Of a stretch of DNA of 64,000 bases, positions 41,704-50,601 are shown in pieces. Within the stretch, counting starts at the first letter, position 1. Each line of letters opens with the position of its first letter. Made by a program: the position numbers and the translations under genes. Under the pieces are notes generated by a model that saw only the letters and a list, made by a program, of their open reading frames with translations, did not search any database and was not told where the DNA came from. This stretch comes from Aeropyrum camini SY1 = JCM 12091 (GTDB taxonomy: Archaea; Thermoproteota; Thermoprotei_A; Sulfolobales; Acidilobaceae), in the NCBI RefSeq assembly GCF_000591035.1, contig NC_022521.1:434001-498000 (forward strand), read 5' to 3'.

Positions 41704-42636
41704 GTGGAGGAGGTTAGGGACTGCAGGCTGGAGGAGGGGTTGACTGTAGACGGCCTTATAGGCTGCTACCGGGGGATACACGGCTTCATGGCCGGCCATC
41801 TGGCTGAGGCGGTTGAGGTCCTCAGGGAGGGGCTGGGGGTTAGTAGAGTGAGGATACTCACATTCACGGGCAACCTTGTGGCCACGGGGCTGAGGGGGGT
41901 TATAGCCCAGCTTATAGCCGGAGGCTTGTTCAACGTGGTGTTCACAACCACCGGAGCCCTAGACCACGATATAGCCAGGTTCATGGGGGGTAGGTATCTG
42001 AGGGGCCGCTTCGAGGCCGACGATGTGGAGCTTCATAGGAGGGGTGTGCACAGGCTCGGCAACGTGTTCATACCTGTGGAGAGCTACGGCCCCCTTGTGG
42101 AGAGGTTTGTAAGAACCCTCGTCGAGCGGGCGGCCGGGGAGAGGAGGGAGTGGGGTGTCTACGAGCTGCTGAGGCTAGCTGGCGAGCTTATGGAGGGCGA
42201 TGAGAACTCCATACTAGCCGCCGCAGCCAGGAGGGGCGTGGACGTCTTCGTGCCAGGCTGGCCAGACGGAGCCTTCGGAACCTCCCTGTTCATGGAGAGA
42301 CAGCGGGGCGCCGGCATAGCGGTAGACTACTTCAGGGATATGACCCGCCTCGCAGACATATTCTTCCCCCAGGAGGGCAAAGCGGCCGCACTGATAGTGG
42401 GGGGCGGCATCAGCAAGCACCACGCCATATGGTGGAGCCAGTTCAGAGGGGGCCTCGACTACGCCATCTACGTTACTACTGCTGTGGAGTATGACGGCAG
42501 CCTCAGCGGGGCGCACCCGCGAGAGGCGGTCAGCTGGGGGAAGATAAAGGAGTCTTCCAGGAGGGTTGTAGTCTACGGCGACGCAACTATAACACTCCCC
42601 ATAATAGCCTACTGCCTCCTACACGGCTGCGGCTAG
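41704..42636 (+). CDS. dys: Deoxyhypusine synthase
   Basis: A 310-residue enzyme that transfers the aminobutyl group of spermidine to a Lys of initiation factor aIF5A. GNLVATGLRG near residue 57 and TTTGALDHDIAR near 80 contact NAD, LIVGGGISKHH near 235 follows, and the catalytic Lys lies in SWGKIKESS near 280. The start is GTG 41704. The stop overlaps the end of the convergent hypothetical gene by four bases. It ties to the polyamine genes speH and speE in this window; aIF5A itself is not here. Confidence 0.95.
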   Translation: MEEVRDCRLEEGLTVDGLIGCYRGIHGFMAGHLAEAVEVLREGLGVSRVRILTFTGNLVATGLRGVIAQLIAGGLFNVVFTTTGALDHDIARFMGGRYLRGRFEADDVELHRRGVHRLGNVFIPVESYGPLVERFVRTLVERAAGERREWGVYELLRLAGELMEGDENSILAAAARRGVDVFVPGWPDGAFGTSLFMERQRGAGIAVDYFRDMTRLADIFFPQEGKAAALIVGGGISKHHAIWWSQFRGGLDYAIYVTTAVEYDGSLSGAHPREAVSWGKIKESSRRVVVYGDATITLPIIAYCLLHGCG

Positions 42637-43133
42637 CCGCCTCTAGCCTTGTGTGACGCTATTAGGAAGTACTCCGGCCTGGCCGAGTGCCCGTGCTTTG
42701 GGGAGATATACTCCCTCACGCCCTTCAGCTTCAGCCTGTACACGCACCTCCCAGGTGTTACTATGCTGGGGTCATAGCTCTTCTCGAAAACCAGCTCTAG
42801 AACACCTTTGCGAAGCCTGTACCTACCCTCTGCTATAAGCCTGTCACCCTCCTCCTCGTCAACCTCTATCTCCTCAATAGGTATGACGCCGTAGCTGCGG
42901 GCCAGGGTGTTAAGGCACCTGAAAACCTTGTCGTTCCACACGAAAAGGCTGATCGCCTCCCTATCGTTAAGAACAAGCTTTATATGGAACCCCTTCTCCC
43001 CAGCGTGATGCACAACCCTCATATAGCCGCCGGCCTCAAGCCTCTCCAAATCCACCAGCTGCAGCTCCAGAGGCTGGTCCCTCTCACCCTCCATCCTAGG
43101 CTTATAGGGTATAACAGGATAGGCAGCCTCCAA
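42633..43133 (-). CDS. Hypothetical protein
   Basis: A 166-residue protein from TTG 43133. It appears soluble and alpha/beta, with an acidic stretch EEIEVDEEEGDRL in the middle and basic termini, and one conserved-looking pattern GRYRLRKGVLELVFE. There are two cysteines. I do not recognise a family or a catalytic motif. It ends four bases into the convergent dys gene and starts near tRNA-Gly. Codon use and the lack of a competing frame support it as real. Confidence 0.6.
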   Translation of the reverse strand: MEAAYPVIPYKPRMEGERDQPLELQLVDLERLEAGGYMRVVHHAGEKGFHIKLVLNDREAISLFVWNDKVFRCLNTLARSYGVIPIEEIEVDEEEGDRLIAEGRYRLRKGVLELVFEKSYDPSIVTPGRCVYRLKLKGVREYISPKHGHSARPEYFLIASHKARGG

Positions 43134-43221
43134 ACCCCCACCCCCTGGAATTTACTGGGGGGTATCTGGAGGGAAGAAGGTTTAAGCCCGAGCTAGAAGA
43201 TGCCAAGGTTAAGAAAGCTGG

Positions 43222-43297
43222 TGCGGCGGCCGGGATTTGAACCCGGGACCTCCGGCTTGGCAGGCCGGCGTCCTAGTCCAGGCTAGACGACCGCCGC
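43222..43297 (-). tRNA. tRNA-Gly (GCC)
   Basis: On the minus strand: acceptor GCGGCGG/CCGCCGC, D arm GTCTAG/CTAGGAC, anticodon stem and loop CCGGC-CTGCCAA-GCCGG with anticodon GCC, T stem CCGGG/CCCGG with loop TTCAAAT, discriminator A and encoded CCA (complement of 43219-43221). Length 76 bases, no intron. A TATA-like CTTTAACCC lies about 35 bases upstream. Confidence 0.95.
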
Positions 43298-43421
43298 GCC
43301 CAGACTCTTGAGTACTGTCTCCGGAGGGTTAAAGATTTACTGGGGCCAGCCCAGCATTCCCACGAGGCTAAACCGACATACCTTATCTTTAAATCCTCCG
43401 GCGTGTTATCTGGTCTGTAAA

Positions 43422-43904
43422 GTGGGGGTGCGCGGGGTTGGACTGGCTGGAATGCCTCTGAATGTGTTCAAGCCCCTCTTCAGGCTTAGCCATGGTGTGG
43501 TAGGCCTGGTTTCCATCTCCTCCCTAAAGCCGCATGAGGAGATAGAGGGTGAAAGGCTCCATATCCTCCTCGAGGATATTAAGCGTAGGAGGCTTGTTGT
43601 GAAGCCCATACTCGTTGACGCCAAAACCCTTGTGATACTGGACGGCCACCATAGGTTCAACGCCCTTAAGATACTGGGAGCCAGGTACGCGCCAGCTGTG
43701 CTAGTAGACTACGACTCACCATGCGTCTCAGTAGGCTCGTGGAGGGAGGGTGTTAGCGTTTCGAAGGAGGAGGTTAGGAGGAGGGGTGTAGAGGGCAGGC
43801 TTTACCCGCCGAGAACCAGCCGCCATAGAGTGTGCTTCGAGATACCCGACGTCAACGCCACCCTGGAGGAGCTTGCGGGCGATGGGGTGGGGAGCGTTGG
43901 GTAG
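43422..43904 (+). CDS. SerK-like protein of the ParB/sulfiredoxin superfamily
   Basis: About 160 residues if started at GTG 43422; a longer frame back to 43308 would run upstream of the likely promoter (CTTTAAATCC, 43387-43396) and is rejected. The core KPILVDAKTLVILDGHHRFNALKILGAR near residue 60 has the ParB-type DGHHR motif found in the archaeal ADP-dependent free serine kinase family. Partitioning ParB proteins carry a helix-turn-helix domain, which is missing here. Serine kinase activity would feed cysteine synthesis; this is inferred from the family. Confidence 0.72.
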   Translation: MGVRGVGLAGMPLNVFKPLFRLSHGVVGLVSISSLKPHEEIEGERLHILLEDIKRRRLVVKPILVDAKTLVILDGHHRFNALKILGARYAPAVLVDYDSPCVSVGSWREGVSVSKEEVRRRGVEGRLYPPRTSRHRVCFEIPDVNATLEELAGDGVGSVG

Positions 43905-43925
43905 TTCTTAGGCCTGCCGCCCTCC

Positions 43926-45095
43926 CTAGTCTATCCAGTCTCCCGTCTCTATCTTCTCCGGTATGTACTGGTGGGCGAAGAACTTGAGGCCCTTGCTGGC
44001 GATAGCCTCTATCTCGAGCTTCACCAGGTGCTTCAGGAACAGCCTTATCTCGACGTTCCACCTACGGTTCTTCCCTATCCACGAGTAGTTTAGCAGCTCT
44101 TTAGCCCTCTTCACGTCCTTGTCTGTAGCCTTTATCATGAACTTCTTCCTCTCAGCCTCGCTAAGATACGGCTTCTTCCCCCTGTAGCCGAAGATGTCTG
44201 TCATCTGGACTCCGAGGAACTTGGCCTTGGGGGTGGCGAGCCTCTCGCTCTCGTAGCTGAGGGTTATGCTGCCCACCTTGTAGACCGAGTAGATGTACCA
44301 CCCGTAGGGGTCGCTGTCGGTTATAATGTACACTGGCAGGTTCAGCTCCTCGTGCAGCCTCCTGACGAACCTCCTTGTGGCCCTGTCGGGCTGGCCGGAG
44401 CCCGTAACGAGAAGGGCCTTATACTTCTTCCAGAACCCGGCCCTGTGTAGCTGCTGGAACACAGCGTCCTTCTCAACAACAAGCACGAACTCAGCGTCGA
44501 CGTCGAGGAACTCTATCAGGTCGGGGGTGGGCTCTATTGCGTACGCCCCGTGTCCTAGCTTGGAGAGGTCTATAACGTCTCCACCGCTCCTTATCCTCAT
44601 GTTGCCGACTACTTTGCCCTTCTCCTTCGAGAGTATTAGCATGTCCTCCCTGAAGAGGCCAGTGTAGACCTCTATATCCTGTATCACGCTGTCGCTCTCC
44701 TTCTGCTCGTCCCACGTGTTCTCCTCCCTCTTCCTCCCAGTATAGTCCCTATACACTATAGTGTGCTTCCCCTTGTAGTACAGGTCCCTTATAGTCGGGT
44801 ACTCGTTCTCGATGAGGGACTGGTATATTATGGAGGCCATCAGCAGGGTCTGCATGAACCTCCTCGACTCGCCCACGTTCAGGAACTCCCTCTCCAGCTT
44901 CTCCTCGCCTATAACCAGTATACCCCTCTCCGGGTCGAATATGGTGTTGGAGAGGGTCCTCTTCGGTATCTCCAGCTTAGGCGGCCTACCCTTTATGACG
45001 TCGCTTATCAGCCTGTGGAACTTCTTATACATAACCTCAGCCGCCCTAAGCCTAGCCTTAATATCTACCTCGTCCCCGAACATCTCGCCCGACAC
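43926..45095 (-). CDS. top6A: DNA topoisomerase VI subunit A
   Basis: A 389-residue Spo11-like subunit that makes and reseals the double-strand break in type IIB topoisomerase. The catalytic Tyr is in TIRDLYYKGKH near residue 106, within the CAP-like domain. The Toprim acidic residues follow in VVEKDAVFQQL near 208 and TDSDPYGWYI near 260. The gene starts 18 bases after the stop of top6B on the same strand, as is typical for the A/B pair. Relaxes and decatenates DNA in archaea. Confidence 0.95.
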   Translation of the reverse strand: MSGEMFGDEVDIKARLRAAEVMYKKFHRLISDVIKGRPPKLEIPKRTLSNTIFDPERGILVIGEEKLEREFLNVGESRRFMQTLLMASIIYQSLIENEYPTIRDLYYKGKHTIVYRDYTGRKREENTWDEQKESDSVIQDIEVYTGLFREDMLILSKEKGKVVGNMRIRSGGDVIDLSKLGHGAYAIEPTPDLIEFLDVDAEFVLVVEKDAVFQQLHRAGFWKKYKALLVTGSGQPDRATRRFVRRLHEELNLPVYIITDSDPYGWYIYSVYKVGSITLSYESERLATPKAKFLGVQMTDIFGYRGKKPYLSEAERKKFMIKATDKDVKRAKELLNYSWIGKNRRWNVEIRLFLKHLVKLEIEAIASKGLKFFAHQYIPEKIETGDWID

Positions 45096-45113
45096 CCACC
45101 GTCACCCCCCCGG

Positions 45114-46820
45114 CTACTCGAGCTCCACGCTCTCCACTATCCTCCTTACAATCGCCTCCGGATCCTCGGTCTTGCCATCGACGGGCGGCAGCTCTATGTG
45201 GCGTGCTACAATCTTGATGAGGGCTTCCTGCAGCTTCTTAACCTCCTCAGGCTTGGGCGGCTGCCACTTGCTGGGGGGCCGTAGGAAGTATGCCAGGCTC
45301 ACGGCAACCTCGGGTATGTACTTCGCCAGGGTCACACTCCTCCTTATAGCCTCCTCCTCCCTGGCCTTCCTGGACAGGTAGAGCCTAAGCCTCCTGGCAA
45401 CCTCCTGCACCGCGTTCCTTATCTCCGCCTCTATCTCTGGGACGTCGCTGACGCTCTCTTTACCCACGCCCTTGTATGGCACCTTGGTGCTGGCTATGTG
45501 GACGAGCACAACAAGGGGGGCTGGGAAGTCGACGTTATACTGCCTCCAGTTGATGCTGCTGACCACCTTGTAGCTCACGTCCTCCCTCTCCTCGTAGAGC
45601 AGAGGGATCTTGTTGGCGTACCTCAGCAGCAGCGGCTCGCTGCGGGGCTCTATACCGCCCCCGTAGGCTATCCCAACCTCCACTATAAACGGGTGGCCCC
45701 TGTAGGCCTTGGGGCTCCTCGAGACAGCCCCCACCCACTCGGGGTTGAACATCCTCCTAAGCCCAATCTCTATTATATCGCTGCCTATTGGGCTCAGGTA
45801 GTCGCTCTTCGGGGCTCTGAAGGGGTACTCCATCAGGGCGTCTACCAGGCGCCTCAGGAGGCCCTCCCTACCCTTCTTCAAAAGCTCCCTGGGCTTCAGA
45901 CCCGGGTCCAGCCCGTACCTCTCGAGGAAGTCCTGGGCGGTCTTGTCGCCTATGCTCTGGAACTCTTTCACGAGGAACTCCCTGAGGGTGGAGGCTCTGG
46001 TGTTCCGGAGCATGGATTTAAGCTGCTCAATATCGACGCCGTGTGGATGCGGCTTAGACTCCCTCGGCGGCTTGGGCAGCTTCCTCGTAGACCTGGGGAA
46101 ATAGTATATCTCGCCGTCGGGCGTCTCAAGTATTATCTCGGCGTACGGCGCTATAACCGCAGTCCTCTTAATGTACTCCAGGATCTTGCTCTTAGCCCTG
46201 CTCCAGTCCCCCTCTAGCGAGAGGGTGACCCTAGTGCCGTGCCACGAGCCCCTCTTATTCCACTCACCCCTCTCCAGTATCCTGGGCTCGTTACGCTGGA
46301 CGTCTATGACGAGCTTCATCATATAGACGTACTGGGACCCCTTAGTCGCGCTGTAAACCTCCACAGGGGTCCCCGCAGTCATCTGGCCGTAGAGTATGGC
46401 GGCCTTCACGCCCAGGCCGTACATCCCCCTCGTCTGTCTTATAACATATTTACTGCTGAAGAGGACCTTGCCGAAAGCCATAGCCATGCTGGTGACGGGC
46501 ACCCCAATACCGTTGTCCTCAACCGTAACCCTGTAACGGGGCCTCCCCCCTTTATCCTCCGAGCCCTCTATCTGCCTAATGGATATGTGGATCCACGGTA
46601 GAATCCCCTTCGCGTCGGTGGCGTCCAGGCTATTCTCCACTAGCTCCCTTATAGTCTGGTAGAGGGCTCTAGTGGGGTTTGCGAACCCCGCCAGCTCCTT
46701 ATTCTTGGCGAAGAACTCGGCTACACTCATCTCCCTATACTTCTCGCCCGTAGACCCGGGCCTCGCAGCCTCCTCAGCCCTCGCCCTCGACCTCCTGCTC
46801 CTCTTAGCCACAGCGCTCAA
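45114..46820 (-). CDS. top6B: DNA topoisomerase VI subunit B
   Basis: A 568-residue GHKL ATPase subunit that gates strand passage. The ATP-binding motifs appear in order: [11 protein letters not shown] near residue 63 (Mg2+-binding Asn), EDNGIGVP near 100, and [16 protein letters not shown] near 134. A helix-two-turn-helix domain and the transducer domain with its conserved Lys ([14 protein letters not shown] region near 460) follow. The N-terminal 25 residues are basic and low in complexity. It is the first gene of the operon with top6A. Confidence 0.95.
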   Translation of the reverse strand: MSAVAKRSRRSRARAEEAARPGSTGEKYREMSVAEFFAKNKELAGFANPTRALYQTIRELVENSLDATDAKGILPWIHISIRQIEGSEDKGGRPRYRVTVEDNGIGVPVTSMAMAFGKVLFSSKYVIRQTRGMYGLGVKAAILYGQMTAGTPVEVYSATKGSQYVYMMKLVIDVQRNEPRILERGEWNKRGSWHGTRVTLSLEGDWSRAKSKILEYIKRTAVIAPYAEIILETPDGEIYYFPRSTRKLPKPPRESKPHPHGVDIEQLKSMLRNTRASTLREFLVKEFQSIGDKTAQDFLERYGLDPGLKPRELLKKGREGLLRRLVDALMEYPFRAPKSDYLSPIGSDIIEIGLRRMFNPEWVGAVSRSPKAYRGHPFIVEVGIAYGGGIEPRSEPLLLRYANKIPLLYEEREDVSYKVVSSINWRQYNVDFPAPLVVLVHIASTKVPYKGVGKESVSDVPEIEAEIRNAVQEVARRLRLYLSRKAREEEAIRRSVTLAKYIPEVAVSLAYFLRPPSKWQPPKPEEVKKLQEALIKIVARHIELPPVDGKTEDPEAIVRRIVESVELE

Positions 46821-47205
46821 GCTACCCGCCCACCCCCGCAGAAGCGTTGGCGAGAGGCGGCAAACCTACCCCCGGAAAAAGAAATAACCCCCTAAGGCTA
46901 TATGCAGGCCAGACTACATAACAGGGTAGCCCCAACCCCCTACATCCCGCTTGTGTTCTAAATCGTCGTCGGGAACCATAGGCTAATTGTTAAAAAGCCT
47001 ATTCACGGCGGTGACTGTTGGAGTGGTTGGAGTCTGGTACAGTTCAGATTCAAATACTGTAGACTTCGACCCGCAAGTACCAGTCCGAAGCTTTGGTTTG
47101 AAGGGACTGCTTGTCCGTATATGTGTATAGCGGCAACTTAATCTATACTGCGATAGTGAATTAATCCTGGATTCCACATTAGGGTCTTGAAGCGGGTGTG
47201 GTGTA
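46821..47205. other. Intergenic region with lowered GC, no gene recognised
   Basis: This 385-base stretch between top6B and the molybdopterin gene is AT-richer than its neighbours, especially from 46960 to 47180. It has a small inverted repeat AGTCC/GGACT at 47081-47107 and TATA-like stretches near 46988 (GTTAAAAAGC) and 47136 (ACTTAATC). Open frames are short and uncodonlike. It may hold promoters, an RNA, or a decayed element. Confidence 0.35.
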
Positions 47206-48126
47206 TTGCGTCTATCCAGGTGGGTAGGCTGGAGGTATGTGGGTAGGCGTGTGAGGAGGCTTGAGGACTACCGCTTGTTGACAGGGAGGGGGAGGTATGT
47301 TGACGATGTTAGGCTGGAGGGCGTGCTCTACGCCGCGTTCGCCAGGTCCGAGTACCCCCACGCGGAGGTTAGGAAGGTTGACCTTAGCGATGCTTTGAAG
47401 GCGCCGGGCGTCGTGGCCGCGTTCAGCTATCAGGATCTCGAGGGCTCGCTGAAGCCGTGGACATTCGACGTCCCCTCGAGCCCCATGTACCCCCTGGCGA
47501 GGGATAGGGTTAGGTATTATGGGGAGCCTGTAGCGGTTGTTGTCGCCCGGGACCCGTACCAGGCGGCGGATGCTGTGGAGCTGGTGTCGGTCGACTACGA
47601 GCCCCTGGAGCCCGTCGTGGACCCTCTGAAGGCTATGGAGCCTGGGGCGCCTAGGGTGCATGACGAGGCCGAGGGTAACATAGCATATTCTAGGAGGCTG
47701 TCGTGCGGTGATGTGGAGAAGGCTTTCAGGGAGGCCGCGGTGGTTGTGGAGGACAGCCTTTGGGTTGCGAGGAAGTATGCGGCGAGCCTCGAGCCCCGGG
47801 GAGTCGCCGCCAGCTTCGACGGTAAGACTTTGACCGTGTGGGTGTCGACACAGACCCCCCACGACCATAGGGACGAGCTTCTCGAGAAGATAGTGCCTCC
47901 CCCGGCTGACGTTAGGGTTATACAGCCTGACGTGGGCGGCGCCTTCGGCGCTAAGATAGAGGTGTACCCTGAGGAGATTGTGGTTCCCTACCTAGCCATG
48001 AGGCTTGGGAGGCCGGTCAAATGGTATCCCTCCAGGAGGGAGGACATGGTAGCCACAACCCATGGGCGAGACATAAGGGCTGAACTCTCCCTAGCCGCCT
48101 CAAGGGACGGTATGATACTGGTTTGA
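47206..48126 (+). CDS. Molybdopterin hydroxylase large subunit (CoxL/XdhA-like), N-terminal fragment
   Basis: A 306-residue piece of the molybdenum-binding subunit of the xanthine oxidase/CO dehydrogenase/aldehyde oxidoreductase family. It has the entry motif RRLEDYRLLTGRGRYVDD near residue 16, the VAVVVARDPYQAADAVE segment near 106 and GGAFGAKIEVYPEE near 245, the first molybdopterin-contact loop. It stops at TGA 48124-48126 within the MoCo domain, and the family sequence resumes in the next frame at TTG 48123. GTG 47239, preceded by GGAGGT, may be the true start. No FAD or 2Fe-2S subunit genes are adjacent. Confidence 0.8.
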   Translation: MRLSRWVGWRYVGRRVRRLEDYRLLTGRGRYVDDVRLEGVLYAAFARSEYPHAEVRKVDLSDALKAPGVVAAFSYQDLEGSLKPWTFDVPSSPMYPLARDRVRYYGEPVAVVVARDPYQAADAVELVSVDYEPLEPVVDPLKAMEPGAPRVHDEAEGNIAYSRRLSCGDVEKAFREAAVVVEDSLWVARKYAASLEPRGVAASFDGKTLTVWVSTQTPHDHRDELLEKIVPPPADVRVIQPDVGGAFGAKIEVYPEEIVVPYLAMRLGRPVKWYPSRREDMVATTHGRDIRAELSLAASRDGMILV

Positions 48127-49499
48127 AGGGTAGGATAATAGGTGATGTGGGTGCTTACCCCCTAGGCATCTTCCTCCCCCTGATAGCTGGCCGCATACTC
48201 CCGGGAGCCTACGATATTGGGAACGGGGATGTGGAGGTCCTCGCAGTCTACACTAACAAGACGCCTCTAGCTGCCTACAGGGGGGCTGGGAGACCTGAGG
48301 GCATCTTCTTCATAGAGAGGATGATGGACCTGCTGGCCGACGAGCTGGGTATGGACCCGGCCGAGCTTAGGCTGAGGAACATGATAAAGCCCGAGGCAAT
48401 GCCCTATAAGAACTGCTTCGGCTGGCAGTACGACTCCGGCGACTATCCTGGAACCCTGAAACGCGGTCTGAAACTCCTGAGGCTGAGGGAGCTCGAGTCC
48501 TGGGTCGAAGAGGAGAGTAGGAAGGGTAGGATGCTGGGCCTCGGCTACGCCTTCTACGTCGAGATAACCAGCGGCGGCCCCTTCGAGACGGCTAAGGTGT
48601 CGCTGGGGCGGGATGGCACGGTGAGCATTGTAGTGGGCTCCACCCCCACGGGCCAGGGAGACGCCACCGGGTTCGCCCAGATCGCGGCCGACCTCCTGGG
48701 AGTTGACGTCGGGAGGGTGAGGGTCTACTGGGGGGACACCGGTCTCATAGGAGAGGGTGTAGGCACCTTCGGCAGCAGGACCATAACTGTAGGCGGCGGG
48801 GCCGTTATAGAGGCCGTGTCCGAAGTCCTGGAGGGGCTGAGGGCGAAGGCCGCGGAGATGCTGGGAGTCGAGCCCGAGAGGGTCGAGTACAGGCCGGGCG
48901 AGTTCTACGTCGCCGACAGCCCCGAGGACTTCGTGGGCCTGTGGGACGTGGTCGAGCAGCTGTACAGGGAGCTGGGTGAGGGGGCCAGCGAGGTACTCTC
49001 TGCATACGCAAAGTACGACCCTAGGAAGCCCGTCTACCCCTACGGCCTGCACGTGGCGGTTGTCGAGATAGACCCCGGGACGGGGGTGCCGAGGGTTGTG
49101 GAGTATAGGTCTCTCGACGACGTAGGCCGCATAGTCAACCCCATGCTTCTTGAGGGGCAGCTGGTGGGCGGTATAGTGCAGGGTATAGGCGACACCCTAT
49201 ACGAGGAGATGGTGTACACCAGCGACGGCTACCCGGCTTCGCTGAGCCTGGCGGACTACGGAGTGCCCACGGCCCTCGAGTACCCCGACGTTGTGGAGAT
49301 CCACTTCCAGGAGACCCCCACACACCACCCCCACGGCACCCGCGGTGTAGGGGAGATTGGCACTATAGCCGCGCCACCCGCCGTTGCGAGGGCTGTGGAG
49401 GACGCGGTTAGGAGGTATACAGGGCGCCGAGGGTTTAGGGTGAGGAGGCTGCCGGTGAAGCCCGAGGATATACTGGCTGCCCTCAGCGCCGAGGGTTGA
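48123..49499 (+). CDS. Molybdopterin hydroxylase large subunit, C-terminal fragment
   Basis: A 458-residue continuation of the same protein, overlapping the previous stop by three bases (TTGA). It keeps AYRGAGRPEG near residue 54, the STPTGQGDATGFAQIAADLLG Moco loop near 170 and the catalytic Glu in GVGEIGTIAAPPAVARA near 425. Together with the upstream piece it gives about 764 residues, the family's usual length, so the full enzyme is intact apart from a one-base frame change. Either a deletion, a -1 frameshift or coupled re-initiation at TTG is possible. Confidence 0.8.
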   Translation: MKGRIIGDVGAYPLGIFLPLIAGRILPGAYDIGNGDVEVLAVYTNKTPLAAYRGAGRPEGIFFIERMMDLLADELGMDPAELRLRNMIKPEAMPYKNCFGWQYDSGDYPGTLKRGLKLLRLRELESWVEEESRKGRMLGLGYAFYVEITSGGPFETAKVSLGRDGTVSIVVGSTPTGQGDATGFAQIAADLLGVDVGRVRVYWGDTGLIGEGVGTFGSRTITVGGGAVIEAVSEVLEGLRAKAAEMLGVEPERVEYRPGEFYVADSPEDFVGLWDVVEQLYRELGEGASEVLSAYAKYDPRKPVYPYGLHVAVVEIDPGTGVPRVVEYRSLDDVGRIVNPMLLEGQLVGGIVQGIGDTLYEEMVYTSDGYPASLSLADYGVPTALEYPDVVEIHFQETPTHHPHGTRGVGEIGTIAAPPAVARAVEDAVRRYTGRRGFRVRRLPVKPEDILAALSAEG

Positions 49500-49521
49500 A
49501 CCGGCGAGAGGATAGGGGGAG

Positions 49522-49728
49522 ATGCCAGCGCCGCCTAGGAGGCTGTTTTTCAGGAGGCTCAAGACTATAGTCATCGCAGCCATAGTCTTCATAGTAGCCT
49601 ACAGGCTGGCCCTCGCCCTGGCCGCCTCGATACTGAAGGGGGCTATAGCCACCGCCACGCTGGCCTCGATACTCATAGCCGCTGCCGTTATAGTAGCCGT
49701 GCTCATGCTGCTGAGGAGGGGTGGGTGA
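49522..49728 (+). CDS. Small two-helix membrane protein
   Basis: A 68-residue protein from ATG 49522 with a basic head (PPRRLFFRRLK) and two hydrophobic helices, about residues 14-36 and 40-62, ending in RRGG. No family is recognised. It lies between the molybdopterin gene (22 bases) and the DNA glycosylase gene (6 bases) and is probably on their transcript. It could be a membrane partner of either, but nothing in the sequence says so. Confidence 0.55.
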   Translation: MPAPPRRLFFRRLKTIVIAAIVFIVAYRLALALAASILKGAIATATLASILIAAAVIVAVLMLLRRGG

Positions 49729-49734
49729 GGCTTC

Positions 49735-50601
49735 TTGGCCCAGAGGCTCAGGTGGGAGAGGGTTGAGGGGGTTGCCAGGGCGTTCTCCAGGCTTAGCTTG
49801 GGCGAGGTCCTCGCTTTCGAGGAACAGGCAGACCCCCAGTACAAGCTCGTGTCGAGGCTGGCCTCCGAGGTGGGGCCGGGGAAGGCGGCTGTCGCCGCCC
49901 TCCTCACAGGCCTCGCCAGCTACAGGCTGGCCATGAGGGGTGAGGAGTGGTGGCTCTGCTTCTACAGGCACATGAGGTCCTCGCTACCCCGTGCCGAGGG
50001 CCTGGAGGGTGTCTTGAGGGCTGTAGAGGGGTTTCTCACCTCCTGCAGCGGGGCCGCTATAGGTAGGGAGGCTAAGCTGAGGAGGGTTAGGAAGGCCGCC
50101 AGCGCGGCCGAAACCCTCCGGGGTGTTCTGGAGGATCCTCCAGCCCTGGTGGAGATGGCCCCCCAGATACTGGAGGCTCTGAGGACGGCGTTGGGCGAGA
50201 AGGGCTTCAGGAAGACCACGGTATTCTCGGTTAAGATAGCGTACTATGCTGTAAGGCCGCTAGCCGGTAGGAGGCCGCTGACGCTAGACGTCCCCATACC
50301 GGTTGACGTTAGGGTTGCCTGCGCCAGCATATCCTCGGGGATGGTGGACGCCCCTAGCTATAGGGAGGTTGTAGCCAGGCCTGAGGCGGCGCAGAGGGCT
50401 TGGGGCTACGTTTCGAGGTCCTCGGGCATACCGGTCCTCCACATAGACTCGATACTGTGGGTAACAGGCTGGGCCCCTAGGGAGCTCCCGCCGGGCGAGG
50501 CTCGGGATATGGTGGCTAGTCTGCTCTCACGCGCCCTCGATAGGGAGAAGGCCCTGCTCCTCGCTTCAGAGCTCGTCAGGAGGCCTTGCCCTGGAGGGTG
50601 A
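49735..50601 (+). CDS. Archaeal 8-oxoguanine N-glycosylase/DNA lyase (AGOG type)
   Basis: A 288-residue helix-hairpin-helix glycosylase of the AGOG family, which removes 8-oxoguanine and nicks the strand. Landmarks are KGFRKTTVFSVKIAYYAV near residue 160 with the catalytic Lys, LDVPIPVDVR near 184, and SGIPVLHIDSILWVTGW near 228 with the catalytic-site Asp and conserved Trp. TTG 49735 starts the frame. The last 26 bases overlap the convergent enolase-superfamily gene. Oxidised-base repair suits an aerobe with SOD in the same region. Confidence 0.82.
   Translation: MAQRLRWERVEGVARAFSRLSLGEVLAFEEQADPQYKLVSRLASEVGPGKAAVAALLTGLASYRLAMRGEEWWLCFYRHMRSSLPRAEGLEGVLRAVEGFLTSCSGAAIGREAKLRRVRKAASAAETLRGVLEDPPALVEMAPQILEALRTALGEKGFRKTTVFSVKIAYYAVRPLAGRRPLTLDVPIPVDVRVACASISSGMVDAPSYREVVARPEAAQRAWGYVSRSSGIPVLHIDSILWVTGWAPRELPPGEARDMVASLLSRALDREKALLLASELVRRPCPGG

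Noticed and set aside
43308-43421. N-terminal extension of the SerK-like protein
   Set aside because: It overlaps the tRNA-Gly promoter area and starts upstream of the likely TATA box at 43387-43396.
45498-46217. Plus-strand open frame antisense to top6B
   Set aside because: Topo VI B motifs on the minus strand are unambiguous.
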